A stretch of DNA of 64,000 bases from Nodosilinea sp. FACHB-131 (GTDB lineage: Bacteria > Cyanobacteriota > Cyanobacteriia > Phormidesmidales > Phormidesmidaceae). The DNA lies in contig NZ_JACJOF010000004.1 in NCBI RefSeq assembly GCF_014695395.1, positions 62,001-126,000 of the forward strand. The letters are read 5' to 3'. Shown here one piece after another: positions 50,504 to 59,214 of the stretch (positions are counted from its first letter, which is position 1; each line of letters starts with the position of its first letter). Below the pieces are notes generated by a model. That model was not told the origin of the DNA, made no database searches, and worked only from the letters and a program-made list of their open reading frames with translations. The translations under genes were made by a program, and so were the position numbers.

Positions 50504-50756
50504 GAGTAGTCTCCGAACCTAGCCGAGTAGTCTCTGAGCTGAGTCGAGTAGTTTATGACCCTAGTCGAGTAGTCTCTAAGCTTATTACGAGCACCCTTTG
50601 AGCTTAGTTGAGTAGTCTCTAAATATAGTTGAGCAGTCTCCGAGCTTAGTCGAGTCATCTCTAAGCCTAGCTAAGTAGACTCTGAGCCTAGTTAAGCAAT
50701 CTCCGAGCCTAGTCGAGCAAACTCTGGGCCTGGTCAAGTAATGTTTGAGCCTACTG
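50504..50756. repeat. 12-copy tandem array of a 21-bp repeat
   Basis: Twelve units, eleven of 21 bp and one (50567-50588) of 22 bp, start at 50504, 50525, 50546, 50567, 50589, 50610, 50631, 50652, 50673, 50694, 50715 and 50736. The consensus begins GAGTAGTCTCTGAGCCTAG and ends in TC/TT. Units differ by several bases, so the array is old or degenerating. The period is two helical turns. It ends 12 bp from the stop of the PBP gene (minus). Not coding: the plus frame has TAG in each unit and the 22-bp unit breaks other frames. Confidence 0.9.
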
Positions 50757-50768
50757 ACAAACCACTAG

Positions 50769-53027
50769 CTACTGCACCACCTGCCGCATGTAGTTGCCCC
50801 ACACCGCCGCCGCCTGGCCGCTGCTGCCCTGGGTAGAGGTATTGTCGTCGTTGCCGAGCCAAACGCCCGTAGTGAGGTCACGCCCTGGGACGAACCCAAT
50901 AAACCAGAGGTCGCGGTTGTCGTCAGTGGTGCCAGTTTTGCCTGCTTCCCCCAGGCCTAGAAAGGCGCTGCGGCCAGTGCCACCCTGCACCACGCCCTGC
51001 ATGAGCCCTGTCAGGGTGCTGGCAATGCTAGAGTCGATCGCTTGGCGATCGGCGTCTCCGGCCTGGCCAAACTCGTAGATGACGCGGCAGGTGTTGATGT
51101 CGTTGAGGTCAGTGCAGTCGCTGCTGTCGAGCACCCTTAAAACGCCGTGGGGTCGGTTCCACACGCCGTTGTTGCCCACGGCGGCAAAGGAGCCGGTGAT
51201 TTCCAGCGGGGTGACTACACTTTCGCCCAGGGTGAGGCCCGGCGAGGCCACTAACTCAGACTCGATGCCCATGCGCTGGGCTAAGTTGATGACGTTCCTT
51301 AACCCCGCCTCCTGAGCAATGCGCAGGGCCACAACATTCTCAGAGCGGGCCATGCCGGCATACATATCCAGCGAGCCTGAGCCCGACCGGCAGCCTGCAA
51401 ACTGCTGGCCGCTCCAGTTCATCGGTTCACAGGAGAACGATCGCCCCGGAGAAATGCCCTGCTCTAGGGCCGCCCCGTAGGCAAACAGCTTAAATGTTGA
51501 GCCGGGCTGGCGCATCGCTTGGGATGCCCGGTTGAATTGGCTTTCGGCAAAGTCTACGCCACCCACCAGGGCGCGAATGGCTCCGGTGCTGGTTTCAAGG
51601 GTGACCACAGCCCCCTGGGAATAGGCCAGGGCAGCTCCCTGGGTAGCGATATCCTGGCTCAAGGTCTCTTCTGCCGCCGTCTGGAGATCTAGGTCAACGC
51701 TGGTCTCCACATAAAAGTTGCCCTCCCGCGCCAGGTTGGTGCCCAGCACGTTGTCTAGCTCTTCAAAGACATAGCTGTAGAAGTAGGGGGCACGGGTGCT
51801 CTGGAGCTGGCGGGTGGCATCGGGGCTGATCTCAATGCGCGATCGCCGCGCCCGCCGCGCCTCTTCCTGGCTAACCATGCCTAGGGCCACCATGCGATCG
51901 AGCACAAGATCGCGGTTGGACACGGCAGCGTCGTAGTTTTGTACGGGATTAAAGGCGTTGGGAGCAGGCAAGATACCCACCAGAGTCGCCGCCTCCGACA
52001 GGGTCAGGTCGCGGGCGGGCTTGTCGAAGTAAAACTGAGATGCATCCTCAAAGCCGTACAGCGTTTCGCCTAGATAAACCCGGTTGAGATAGGTGAGCAG
52101 CAGGTAATTTTTGCTGTAGAAAGTCTCCAGCTTGAGGGCCGTGATCGCCTCACGAATCTTGCGTCCCGCCGAATCCTCAGTGCCTGTGTACTCACGGTAG
52201 ACGCTGCGGGCCAGCTGCTGGGTAATCGTGCTGCCCCCTTGGCTAATACGACCACTGCGCAGATTAACCACTACTGCCCGTAAAACGCCGAGGGGGTCTA
52301 CCCCCAGGTGCCAGTAGTAGCGAGCATCTTCAGACGCAATCAGAGCCTGGGGTAGGTAAGCCGAAAAGTCGCTTATGCGGCGCATTTCTTGGTGAGACTG
52401 AGTCAGCTGCTCCCGTAGCGGCACGGTAGCCCCGTCTTCTTCACCCAATACCACCACAGGTCCCTGCACCGAGTCGGGCAAAGGTCGCATCGGAATTTTG
52501 GGCCACTCTATCCCAACAATCCAGGCCCCCACAGCTAGCGAGAGGCCAGTAAAGCCGTAGAGGGTGTAGCGGGCAGTTTTGACGTACCAAGGGGGCGGCT
52601 CGTTAAACCGCAGCTTGACGGCATCCTCCAGCTCTGGCGGGCCGAGGGTGAAGACATCGCCGTGGTTCATCACCACCTGGGTGAGCCGCTTTTTGCCCCG
52701 ATAAATGCCGTTGGTGGAGTTGCGATCCTTCATTACGAAGGGCTGGCTGGGGCGGTTGGTGTCGCGGGTGAGGGTGGCGTGCACCTGGCTGACGATGGGG
52801 CTGGGGGCCACGATGTCGCACTGGGAGGTGCTGCGCCCCATGACGTAGTGCTCGCCCAGCAGGGGATAGGTAGTGGGCTTGCCGTTGACGGTGACCTCTA
52901 GCTCGGCAGCGCGAGCCCCAGGCTTGACCGCCAGCTTGCCAAAGTCAACCTTGGCTTGCACAGCCTGAAAGGCCTGGGTAACGGTTTTGAGCAGGGTGCG
53001 AGGCGGGGATGGGGGTGAGGGCGACAT
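50769..53027 (-). CDS. class A penicillin-binding protein with N-terminal FHA domain
   Basis: Polymerises glycan and cross-links peptidoglycan. 752 aa in order: FHA phosphothreonine-binding domain (GEHYVMGRSTSQCDIV, RNSTNGIYRGKKRL), one membrane helix (FTGLSLAVGAWIVGI), GT51 transglycosylase (ALIASEDARYYWHLGVDP, GGSTITQQLARSVYREY), and a transpeptidase with SxxK PGSTFK (Ser about 510), SxN in RSENV, and KTG in AGKTGTTDDNRD. The ATG at 53027 is preferred over one at 53048. FHA-PBP fusions occur in cyanobacteria (e.g. Synechocystis). The FHA implies control by Ser/Thr kinases. The 21-bp array lies just downstream. Confidence 0.95.
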   Translation of the reverse strand: MSPSPPSPPRTLLKTVTQAFQAVQAKVDFGKLAVKPGARAAELEVTVNGKPTTYPLLGEHYVMGRSTSQCDIVAPSPIVSQVHATLTRDTNRPSQPFVMKDRNSTNGIYRGKKRLTQVVMNHGDVFTLGPPELEDAVKLRFNEPPPWYVKTARYTLYGFTGLSLAVGAWIVGIEWPKIPMRPLPDSVQGPVVVLGEEDGATVPLREQLTQSHQEMRRISDFSAYLPQALIASEDARYYWHLGVDPLGVLRAVVVNLRSGRISQGGSTITQQLARSVYREYTGTEDSAGRKIREAITALKLETFYSKNYLLLTYLNRVYLGETLYGFEDASQFYFDKPARDLTLSEAATLVGILPAPNAFNPVQNYDAAVSNRDLVLDRMVALGMVSQEEARRARRSRIEISPDATRQLQSTRAPYFYSYVFEELDNVLGTNLAREGNFYVETSVDLDLQTAAEETLSQDIATQGAALAYSQGAVVTLETSTGAIRALVGGVDFAESQFNRASQAMRQPGSTFKLFAYGAALEQGISPGRSFSCEPMNWSGQQFAGCRSGSGSLDMYAGMARSENVVALRIAQEAGLRNVINLAQRMGIESELVASPGLTLGESVVTPLEITGSFAAVGNNGVWNRPHGVLRVLDSSDCTDLNDINTCRVIYEFGQAGDADRQAIDSSIASTLTGLMQGVVQGGTGRSAFLGLGEAGKTGTTDDNRDLWFIGFVPGRDLTTGVWLGNDDNTSTQGSSGQAAAVWGNYMRQVVQ

Positions 53028-53191
53028 GGCAAGTGGCAATAAGCCCAACCGAAATACTGCCCTATTGTAGTCATAACCTTCGCGATCGCTTTGGCAGATA
53101 GACCACTTTTAGGGATAGTCACTTAAATTAATGGCACTGCCCGGAAGTCTCTATAGCTATTGCTGCACCCGTATTGAGCGTTGGTTACTGT

Positions 53192-54196
53192 TCACAAAAC
53201 TAAACTCTTTGTTGGGCGCTGGGTGCGACAGTACTGCACAAGGGCAATGAAGATTACCGTTCCTGCAAGGTACTTGAACTCATTGGGAATCCAGGTTTGG
53301 GGGGAGAAAAATCCTTCAATTAGCCCCGCAAGCACCAGCATGGGGATGATGCCGTAGAGCAGCTGGGCTGCCTGTAGACCATACAGCTTCAGCGCATCAA
53401 TGCGGCGGTAGGGGCCAGGCAGCAAAATGCCTCGGGCCAGCAGCAGCCCGCCCCCCCCTGCCATAAAAATAGCTGGTAGCTCTAGCGCCCCGTGGGGAAA
53501 CACAAAGGCCCAGAGGTCGTAGGCCAAGTTGGCCTGGGCCACCAGCACGCCGACGCAGCCAATCATCAACCCGTTAAACACCAGCAAGAACACCGTAAAC
53601 GCCCCCGGTGGAGTAATCAGCGGCACCTCAGGCATAAACATCGTGACGCCCCCCACCAGCGCCCGCAGGGAAACCCCAATGTTGTTGATCATGATGCCGC
53701 TCGAGGCAACGGGTTCAATGCCCATAATGGAAACTGTCCACAATTCCTGGCTAGTTTTGACCTCTTCGACAAATTCTTGGCCCAGCACCAATGTCAAGAA
53801 AGCCGGATCTTGCCAGGCAAACCACCAGCCTACAAATCCACCGATCGCAAACAGCCCCGTAGCCACGGCAATGTAGGCCCAACTCCGCTGCACTACCGCC
53901 GGAAAGCCGTAGCGACAGAAATCCCAAAAAGCCTGCCACTCTTGGCGGCGAGAGCCTTGATAGATTTGGCTATAGCTGCGACTGGTGAGCCGCTGCAAAT
54001 CTTTAATGACGGCCTGACCCACACCATGCCCCTTAGCTCGAGCCAAATCTGCCGAGACTGACCGATAGAGGCTGGCCATCTGTCGCACCTCGACGGCAGA
54101 GAGCGACCTGAGCCCGCTTTTCTCGGCCTGGGTGAGCAGGGTTTCGAGCTGCCGCCAGCTCGCTTCTCGCCGGGCCATCCAACGCTGAATATTCAT
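53192..54196 (-). CDS. SpoIIM/DUF95 family membrane protein
   Basis: Stage II sporulation protein M-like protein, 334 aa. A cytosolic N-terminus (RWMARREASWRQLETLL, LYRSVSADLARAKGHG) is followed by about six membrane helices, including VTMFMPEVPLITPPGAFTVFLLVFNG and PHGALELPAIFMAGGGGLLLARG, the family core. The frame extends to 54307 but MNIQRWMARREASWRQLE is the typical start (ATG at 54196). Divergent from the next membrane gene by 95 bp; with the downstream RDD gene this matches a widespread SpoIIM/RDD neighbourhood of unknown function. Confidence 0.85.
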   Translation of the reverse strand: MNIQRWMARREASWRQLETLLTQAEKSGLRSLSAVEVRQMASLYRSVSADLARAKGHGVGQAVIKDLQRLTSRSYSQIYQGSRRQEWQAFWDFCRYGFPAVVQRSWAYIAVATGLFAIGGFVGWWFAWQDPAFLTLVLGQEFVEEVKTSQELWTVSIMGIEPVASSGIMINNIGVSLRALVGGVTMFMPEVPLITPPGAFTVFLLVFNGLMIGCVGVLVAQANLAYDLWAFVFPHGALELPAIFMAGGGGLLLARGILLPGPYRRIDALKLYGLQAAQLLYGIIPMLVLAGLIEGFFSPQTWIPNEFKYLAGTVIFIALVQYCRTQRPTKSLVL

Positions 54197-54291
54197 GAAG
54201 CTAAGCCAGAAAAACGGGCATTCTACAAAGAAGTGTAGGCTAACCTCGAAATGAACGCACACCGTTGTAAAACTCCTAGGAGACGGAGCCG

Positions 54292-55278
54292 ATGACCCCA
54301 TTCGCACAGCAGGGTAGCCAGCTCGGCCCCCTCAATCCCGGTGACGTAGTGAGCGCGGCTCTGCGGCTCTGCAAAGACCGATTTAAAACATTTTGTCAGT
54401 TGGCAGCGCTGGCCACCCTGTGGCTTGTGGGTGGAATTTTTGGCATGGGTCTGGCGATCGCCATTCTGGCTGGCATCGGCTATGGGGCTGGCGGTGAGGC
54501 GGGGGCTGTGATTGGCGGCCTAGTAGGATCACTGCTGGGGTTTGCGCCCTTGCTCTACGGCTCTGCTAAGTACTACGCGCTCTCCAGCGTTATCGGCAGG
54601 CTGTCGTTTCGAGAGCTGATCAGCCAGCCCGAAACCGCCTTAGATGCTAGGCGCGCAGTGGCTCCTCGCCTAGGGCAGTTCTTGTTTCTGGGTTTCCTGC
54701 TGCTGCTGGCTTACATGGCCGCCTACATGGCAGGGGCAATGCTGGCGCTGATTGCCGGAGGTAGCATCGGATTCTTGACGGCAGGCATTTTATCGGCGCT
54801 GATCAATGAAACGGTCGGCGGTGTAATAGGCATTTCCTTAGGCATGCTGATCGGCCTAGGGATTTTGCTGATCGCGCTGATTTGGATAGCCTCGCGGCTA
54901 TTTATCTCTGAGGTGGTGCTAGCCATCGAGCCTCAATCCGACGCGGGCGGCAGCATGAGTCGCAGTTGGGAACTCACCAAGGACTCAATTGTGCGCATTC
55001 AAGTGGTGTTTCTGGCCACGTTTTTAATTCAGCTGCCCATTTTGGCTGTGACTAACTACATCCCCAGCATTTTGCTGGAGCTGGTGCCCGCCAATGACAC
55101 AGTCTATGGCATTGCCGCTGTGCTCAGCCTAGTGCTGAGTCTGGTGGGCAGCCTGGTAGTGCTACCCCTATGGCAGGCGGTTAAAGGCGTCCTCTACTAT
55201 GACTTGCGCAGCCGCCGTGAGGGCTTAGATTTCTCCCTGCGCCATGATGACGAACTGGGTCTTGATGAGGGGATGTGA
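54292..55278 (+). CDS. polytopic membrane protein (glycerophosphodiesterase membrane-domain-like)
   Basis: 328 aa starting with MTPFAQQGSQLGPLNPGDVVSAALRLCKDRFKTF, a pattern seen in membrane proteins of the GP_PDE-membrane-domain/YciC-like type. About six to seven hydrophobic helices, with a central GSIGFLTAGILSALI and a final VVLPLWQAVKGVLYYDLR. The ATG at 54292 follows AGGAGACGGAG as ribosome site. It lies between the SpoIIM gene (divergent) and the RDD gene (same strand), so the three may form one functional group in the membrane. Exact role unknown. Confidence 0.75.
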   Translation: MTPFAQQGSQLGPLNPGDVVSAALRLCKDRFKTFCQLAALATLWLVGGIFGMGLAIAILAGIGYGAGGEAGAVIGGLVGSLLGFAPLLYGSAKYYALSSVIGRLSFRELISQPETALDARRAVAPRLGQFLFLGFLLLLAYMAAYMAGAMLALIAGGSIGFLTAGILSALINETVGGVIGISLGMLIGLGILLIALIWIASRLFISEVVLAIEPQSDAGGSMSRSWELTKDSIVRIQVVFLATFLIQLPILAVTNYIPSILLELVPANDTVYGIAAVLSLVLSLVGSLVVLPLWQAVKGVLYYDLRSRREGLDFSLRHDDELGLDEGM

Positions 55279-55318
55279 ACGCGCAGCGGCTTCCCAACGG
55301 GTGAGGATGGGGAGTAGA

Positions 55319-55408
55319 TGAATTCAAAATTCAAAATTGAGAATTCAAAACTTTGAATTTACTTTCCTCACCTCCCACCCCCTCATCCATCCACCCCCTT
55401 CTCCCCTC
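55319..55408. repeat. AT-rich AATTCAAAA repeats followed by a C-rich repeat copy
   Basis: Starts with AATTCAAAATTCAAAATTG and GAATTCAAAAC (55320-55350), a short AATTCAAAA unit seen in many filamentous cyanobacteria, and ends with a C-rich run containing CATCCACCCCCT (55388-55399). It is the entire leader of the RDD gene, ending at its ATG at 55409, so the RDD gene has no normal Shine-Dalgarno sequence. Confidence 0.6.
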
Positions 55409-56188
55409 ATGCCCCTCTTCAACACCGTCACCATTCGCACCCCCGAAAGCGTTGAACTAGACTTCGTGCTGGCGGGAGTGGGTAGTCGGGCGGTGGCCCT
55501 CACCCTCGACTACCTCTGCTTGGGTGCCGGGCTGACGGGGCTCGCCGTTGTCTACAGTTTCTTGCTGGTGCGACTGCTGGCGATGGATACGCTGCTGACG
55601 ATTCCGAGCGAGACCGTGCAGCTGTGGATCACTGCGATCGCAGCGGTGCTTGCCTTTGCCCTCTACGTCGGCTACTTTGCGCTGTTTGAAACCTGGTGGT
55701 ATGGCCAAACCCCCGGCAAGCGCTACGCCAAAATTCGCGTCATCCGGGATGACGGCCAGCCCGAGCGCTTGCCCCAGGCTACTCTGCGATCGCTGCTGCG
55801 CCCTATCGACGATATTCTCTTCATCGGCTTCTTTTGCGTGTTGCTGAGCAAGACTGAGAAGCGGGTGGGCGACTGGTTGGCTGGTACCCTGGTCGTGCAG
55901 ACCGACCCCGTGAGCAGCGGCGAAATTCAGGTGTCCGAGCGATCGCAGGCGATCGGCAAAGACTTGCTGGCCATAGTCGATATCACCCGTCTCTCCCCCG
56001 ACGACTTTGCTACCGTGCGTGAGTTTTTGCAGCGGCGACAGGCCATGAGCCCCAAGGCCAAAATTCTCGTCAGCGATCAGCTAGCCCGCCGTTTCAAAAA
56101 TCAGCTGGTGATAGAAACTCTGCCTACCGAAATGACCACCGACACGTTCTTAGAAGCCCTCTACTCTGCTTACCAGCAAGGGAAGTGA
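55409..56188 (+). CDS. RDD family membrane protein
   Basis: A 259-aa protein with the RDD domain: an N-terminal SVELDFVLAGVGSRAVALTLDYL (the R-D-D-like pattern around GSRAVALTLD), two or three membrane helices (GLTGLAVVYSFLLVRLL, ITAIAAVLAFALYVGYFALF) and a basic segment (PGKRYAKIRVIRDDGQ). A soluble C-terminal domain follows (ERSQAIGKDLLAIVDITRL). The open frame starts at 55337 inside AT/C-rich repeats; the ATG at 55409 is the family-like start. Same strand as the preceding membrane gene. Confidence 0.85.
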   Translation: MPLFNTVTIRTPESVELDFVLAGVGSRAVALTLDYLCLGAGLTGLAVVYSFLLVRLLAMDTLLTIPSETVQLWITAIAAVLAFALYVGYFALFETWWYGQTPGKRYAKIRVIRDDGQPERLPQATLRSLLRPIDDILFIGFFCVLLSKTEKRVGDWLAGTLVVQTDPVSSGEIQVSERSQAIGKDLLAIVDITRLSPDDFATVREFLQRRQAMSPKAKILVSDQLARRFKNQLVIETLPTEMTTDTFLEALYSAYQQGK

Positions 56189-56225
56189 AGGGGTGAGGCG
56201 TAAGGTGTAAGGCATAAGGAATGTC

Positions 56226-56274
56226 CCGATACCCATCCACCCCCTACCCTCCCACTCCCCACCTCCCTCCAATC
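56226..56274 (+). repeat. C-rich repeat copy downstream of the RDD gene
   Basis: A run of CCCATCCACCCCCTACCCTC and CCCACTCCCCACCTCCCTCC including the shared 12-mer CATCCACCCCCT (56234-56245). It follows an AAGGTGTAAGGCATAAGG stretch. It sits between the RDD gene and the Zn-peptidase gene, so the RDD gene is flanked by two copies of the same repeat type. Confidence 0.6.
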
Positions 56275-56369
56275 CTTAGGAGCACCTTAAAGCTTAGAGA
56301 ATCCCCTTAGCGTGGCTGCTATCATTCCAAAAATGCGAATTGTCAGTCACCTCTACCCTGGGCCAGCTC

Positions 56370-57053
56370 ATGTTCTTTGACCCCATCTACATCCTGGTGG
56401 TTGCTATCCCCACAGCCATCCTGACCTTTTGGGCGCAGAACAGGGTCAAAGGCACCTATCGCAAGTATTCTCAGGTGCAATCCAATATGGGAATGACCGG
56501 TGCCCAGGTGGCCCAAACCATTTTGGTTAAAAAGGGTGTGCGCGACGTCAAAGTTGAGCCTGTGGCTGGTGAACTCACTGATCACTACGACCCCCAAGCC
56601 AAGGCCGTGCGCCTTTCTGAAGGCATCTACGGATCGGGTTCTTTATCGGCGGCGGCGGTGGCGGCTCACGAGTGTGGCCACGTGCTCCAAGACGTAGAGG
56701 GCTACAAGTTCATGAACCTACGGGCTGCCTTCGTACCTGTGGTTAACCTTGGCTCTCGCATAGGGCCGATGTTGATTATGGCAGGGCTTATTTTCAACAT
56801 TCTCAACCTGGCCTGGCTGGGGGTGATCTTCTTTGCAACGGTGCTGTTATTTCACGTGGTGACTCTGCCAGTGGAGTTTGATGCGTCGCGTCGGGCCCTG
56901 CGGTTAGTTGATGAGTTGGGCATTCTTCAGGGTGAAGAGCAAAAAGGGGCGAGAGCCGTGCTCGGTGCCGCCGCTCTAACCTACGTAGCCACAGCGTTTA
57001 CTGCGTTTCTCAATCTGCTGTACTACATTATTTTGATCAATCGCCGCCGCTAG
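56370..57053 (+). CDS. zinc metallopeptidase, YugP/Zn_peptidase_2 family
   Basis: Membrane zinc protease of unknown substrate, 227 aa. The metal-binding helix is AAHECGHVLQD (HExxH), with a conserved SEGIYGSGSLSAAAVAAHECGH context. Four hydrophobic segments, one at each end (FFDPIYILVVAIPTAILTFWA, YLLYYIILINRRR-like end). The frame extends to a TTG at 56340 but the ATG at 56370 fits the family. A C-rich dispersed repeat precedes it. Confidence 0.85.
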   Translation: MFFDPIYILVVAIPTAILTFWAQNRVKGTYRKYSQVQSNMGMTGAQVAQTILVKKGVRDVKVEPVAGELTDHYDPQAKAVRLSEGIYGSGSLSAAAVAAHECGHVLQDVEGYKFMNLRAAFVPVVNLGSRIGPMLIMAGLIFNILNLAWLGVIFFATVLLFHVVTLPVEFDASRRALRLVDELGILQGEEQKGARAVLGAAALTYVATAFTAFLNLLYYIILINRRR

Positions 57054-57610
57054 ACCCCCCATGACCGATCAAGCTTGCACAGTTGAGTTGAACTTGCAGG
57101 AGTACGGTCGAGGCTATTGATAGGCTAGCCCGAGGTGAGCAGGGCTATAAAACATTGCACAAGGCTGCTGGATTTAATTCAGCTTAGAGCGATCGCAACG
57201 TTTTCGCCGCCACTTTGCTCAGGCCCTCAAATTTCTGAATCAGAAAGGTACCGCGTCAGCGAGCTGGAGAGTAATCCATCAATTTTTGGTAGCTCCGATG
57301 GCGATCGCCCGCAAACGGTAGAATCCACCCTGGTCATCGATCGCAACGATCTTCGGCAGGTTTTGATGTGCTTTATGGGGCGTTGCGCCGAAGCAAACAG
57401 CATGGCCTAGGGTGAATCGTCTCAGGCAGATGGTTTATCCTAGACCAAGCCCGCTTCTATAGCAGGGTCATGCAGCAACCACCTTCAAGGACGTTTCTGT
57501 AAGTCTGAATCGCAGGCGGTTGTGAGCCTGCTAGCTGTCCTAAGTTTCGGCAGCGACCGCCCGTTGGCGTCCTGAGCTAGCGGGACAACCCTATCCTTAC
57601 CTAGAATCAG
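57054..57610. other. 557-bp intergenic region, no well-supported gene
   Basis: A plus-strand frame of 91 codons (57135-57410, GTG start) crosses two HIP1 octamers but shows no recognisable domain. A 19-codon frame starting at 57061 is too short to support. The region must contain the promoter of the TIGR01777 gene. I report it as probably non-coding. Confidence 0.3.
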
Positions 57611-57616
57611 GTGCCC

Positions 57617-58537
57617 ATGAAAATTGCAATTACTGGAGCCACAGGTTTCGTTGGCAGCCGCCTGGTAGAACGGCTCCAGGCCGAAGGCCACACCGTGGTG
57701 GTGCTCACCCGCAGCATCGATCATGGCCGTCGGGTATTTCCTCAAGCCGCCTTCCCCAGGGTGGAGGTGGTGGGTTATAGCCCGTTAGAGTCAGGCGATT
57801 GGCAAACAAGCGTACTCTCGGGCTGCGATGGGGTAGTTAACCTGGCTGGGGCACCCATCTCAGAGCGCTGGAGCGATGAGCACAAGCAGGCGATTCTAGA
57901 CAGCCGCAAGGTAGGCACCGAAAAACTCGTAGAAGCTCTAGCTAAGGCTGAGCCCAAACCCCAGGTTTGGGTAAACGCTTCGGCCATTGGTTACTACGGC
58001 ACCAGCGAGAGCGCCACTTTTGACGAAACCAGCACCCCCATCGAAGACGATTTTCTCTCCCAGGTTTGTCAGGCTTGGGAAGGGGCGGCCCAGTCGGTTA
58101 AAGATTACGGTACCCGCTTGGTAATATTGCGCTTTGGCATTGTGCTGGGTATGGGCGGAGCGGTGGCCAAAATGCTCACTCCCTTTCGCATGTTTGCCGG
58201 TGGGCCGATTGGCAGCGGCCGCCAGTGGTTTTCGTGGATTCACCGCGACGATTTGGTGAGTCTGATCATGCAGGCGCTCAACGACCCCCAAATGGAAGGA
58301 ATTTACAACGCTACCGCCCCCAACCCAGTGCGCATGGCTGAGTTTTGCAAAACCTTGGGTAAGGTTCTCAATCGCCCTTCTTGGCTGCCGGTGCCTGACT
58401 TCGTGCTAGAAACCATATTGGGTGACGGGGCTCAGGTGGTGCTAGAAGGGCAGCAGGTCTTACCCAAGCGCACCGAGGCCACCGGGTTTACTTACCACTA
58501 TGCCCGGGTCAAAGACGCTCTGGATGAGATTGTTTAA
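57617..58537 (+). CDS. TIGR01777 family epimerase (SDR, YfcH-like)
   Basis: An extended short-chain dehydrogenase-like protein of 306 aa, with the NAD(P)-binding GATGFVGSRLVERL at the N-terminus, YYGTSESATFDETS (Tyr motif), and the C-terminal LPKRTEATGFTYHY typical of TIGR01777. The GTG at 57611 is in frame, but the ATG at 57617 begins MKIAITGATGF as in homologues. In cyanobacteria and plastids the family is linked to thylakoid or cell-division functions but the substrate is not known. Confidence 0.9.
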   Translation: MKIAITGATGFVGSRLVERLQAEGHTVVVLTRSIDHGRRVFPQAAFPRVEVVGYSPLESGDWQTSVLSGCDGVVNLAGAPISERWSDEHKQAILDSRKVGTEKLVEALAKAEPKPQVWVNASAIGYYGTSESATFDETSTPIEDDFLSQVCQAWEGAAQSVKDYGTRLVILRFGIVLGMGGAVAKMLTPFRMFAGGPIGSGRQWFSWIHRDDLVSLIMQALNDPQMEGIYNATAPNPVRMAEFCKTLGKVLNRPSWLPVPDFVLETILGDGAQVVLEGQQVLPKRTEATGFTYHYARVKDALDEIV

Positions 58538-58578
58538 TGCCGAGTCCTTAAGCCTGAAAGATTAAGCCGAAATACGCA

Positions 58579-59214
58579 ATGGATATTGGTGAACTGCGCC
58601 GTGACTACAGTCAGCGGGGGCTAGACCTAGCTGATCTCAACCCCGATCCCTTTGCCCAATTTGAGCTGTGGTTTCAGCAGGCCCGTGAGGCTGAGTTATT
58701 AGAGCCTAATGCGCTGGTGCTGTCTACGGTGTCTCCGGAGGGGGCTCCCTACCAGCGCACCGTACTGCTCAAGTATTTCGATCGCGACGGCTTTGTCTTC
58801 TTTACCAACTATGGCAGCCGCAAGGCCCAGCACATAGCTGAGAACGCTCAGGTCTCGATGCTGTTCCCGTGGTACCCCCTAGAGCGGCAGTTGGCGATCG
58901 CAGGCCCCGCCAGCAAAATTTCGGCAGCAGAGTCGCTGCGCTACTTTTCGTCGCGTCCCCGCGGCAGCCAGTTAGGAGCTTGGGTGTCGCAGCAGAGCAG
59001 TGTGATTGCCTCACGACAGCTGCTAGAGATGCAGTTTGAGAAAATGAAGGAAAAATTTCTCAATCAGGACGTACCCCTGCCCGACTTTTGGGGGGGATAT
59101 CGGGTCAAGCCCACCAGCTTTGAGTTTTGGCAGGGGCGACCCAGCCGCCTTCACGATCGATTTTTGTATAGCCGAAAGGATGATGGGTGGGCGATCGCCC
59201 GGCTATCTCCTTAA
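58579..59214 (+). CDS. pdxH: pyridoxamine 5'-phosphate oxidase
   Basis: Oxidises pyridoxine/pyridoxamine 5'-phosphate to pyridoxal 5'-phosphate with FMN. 211 aa, normal size. Landmarks: IGELRRDYSQRGLDLADL at the N-terminus, FMN-binding YQRTVLLKYFDRDGFVFFTNYGSRKAQ, and the C-terminal VKPTSFEFWQGRPSRLHDR. It follows the TIGR01777 gene on the same strand by 41 bp. Its stop codon overlaps that of the convergent Uma2 gene by four bases (TTAA, 59211-59214). Confidence 0.96.
   Translation: MDIGELRRDYSQRGLDLADLNPDPFAQFELWFQQAREAELLEPNALVLSTVSPEGAPYQRTVLLKYFDRDGFVFFTNYGSRKAQHIAENAQVSMLFPWYPLERQLAIAGPASKISAAESLRYFSSRPRGSQLGAWVSQQSSVIASRQLLEMQFEKMKEKFLNQDVPLPDFWGGYRVKPTSFEFWQGRPSRLHDRFLYSRKDDGWAIARLSP

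Noticed and set aside
50504-50756. 21-bp repeats as a CRISPR array or replication iterons
   Set aside because: No spacers between units, units are degenerate, and no rep or cas gene is near.
57135-57410. 91-codon plus-strand frame with GTG start
   Set aside because: No recognisable domain, weak start, and it crosses two HIP1 octamers in a region that otherwise looks intergenic.
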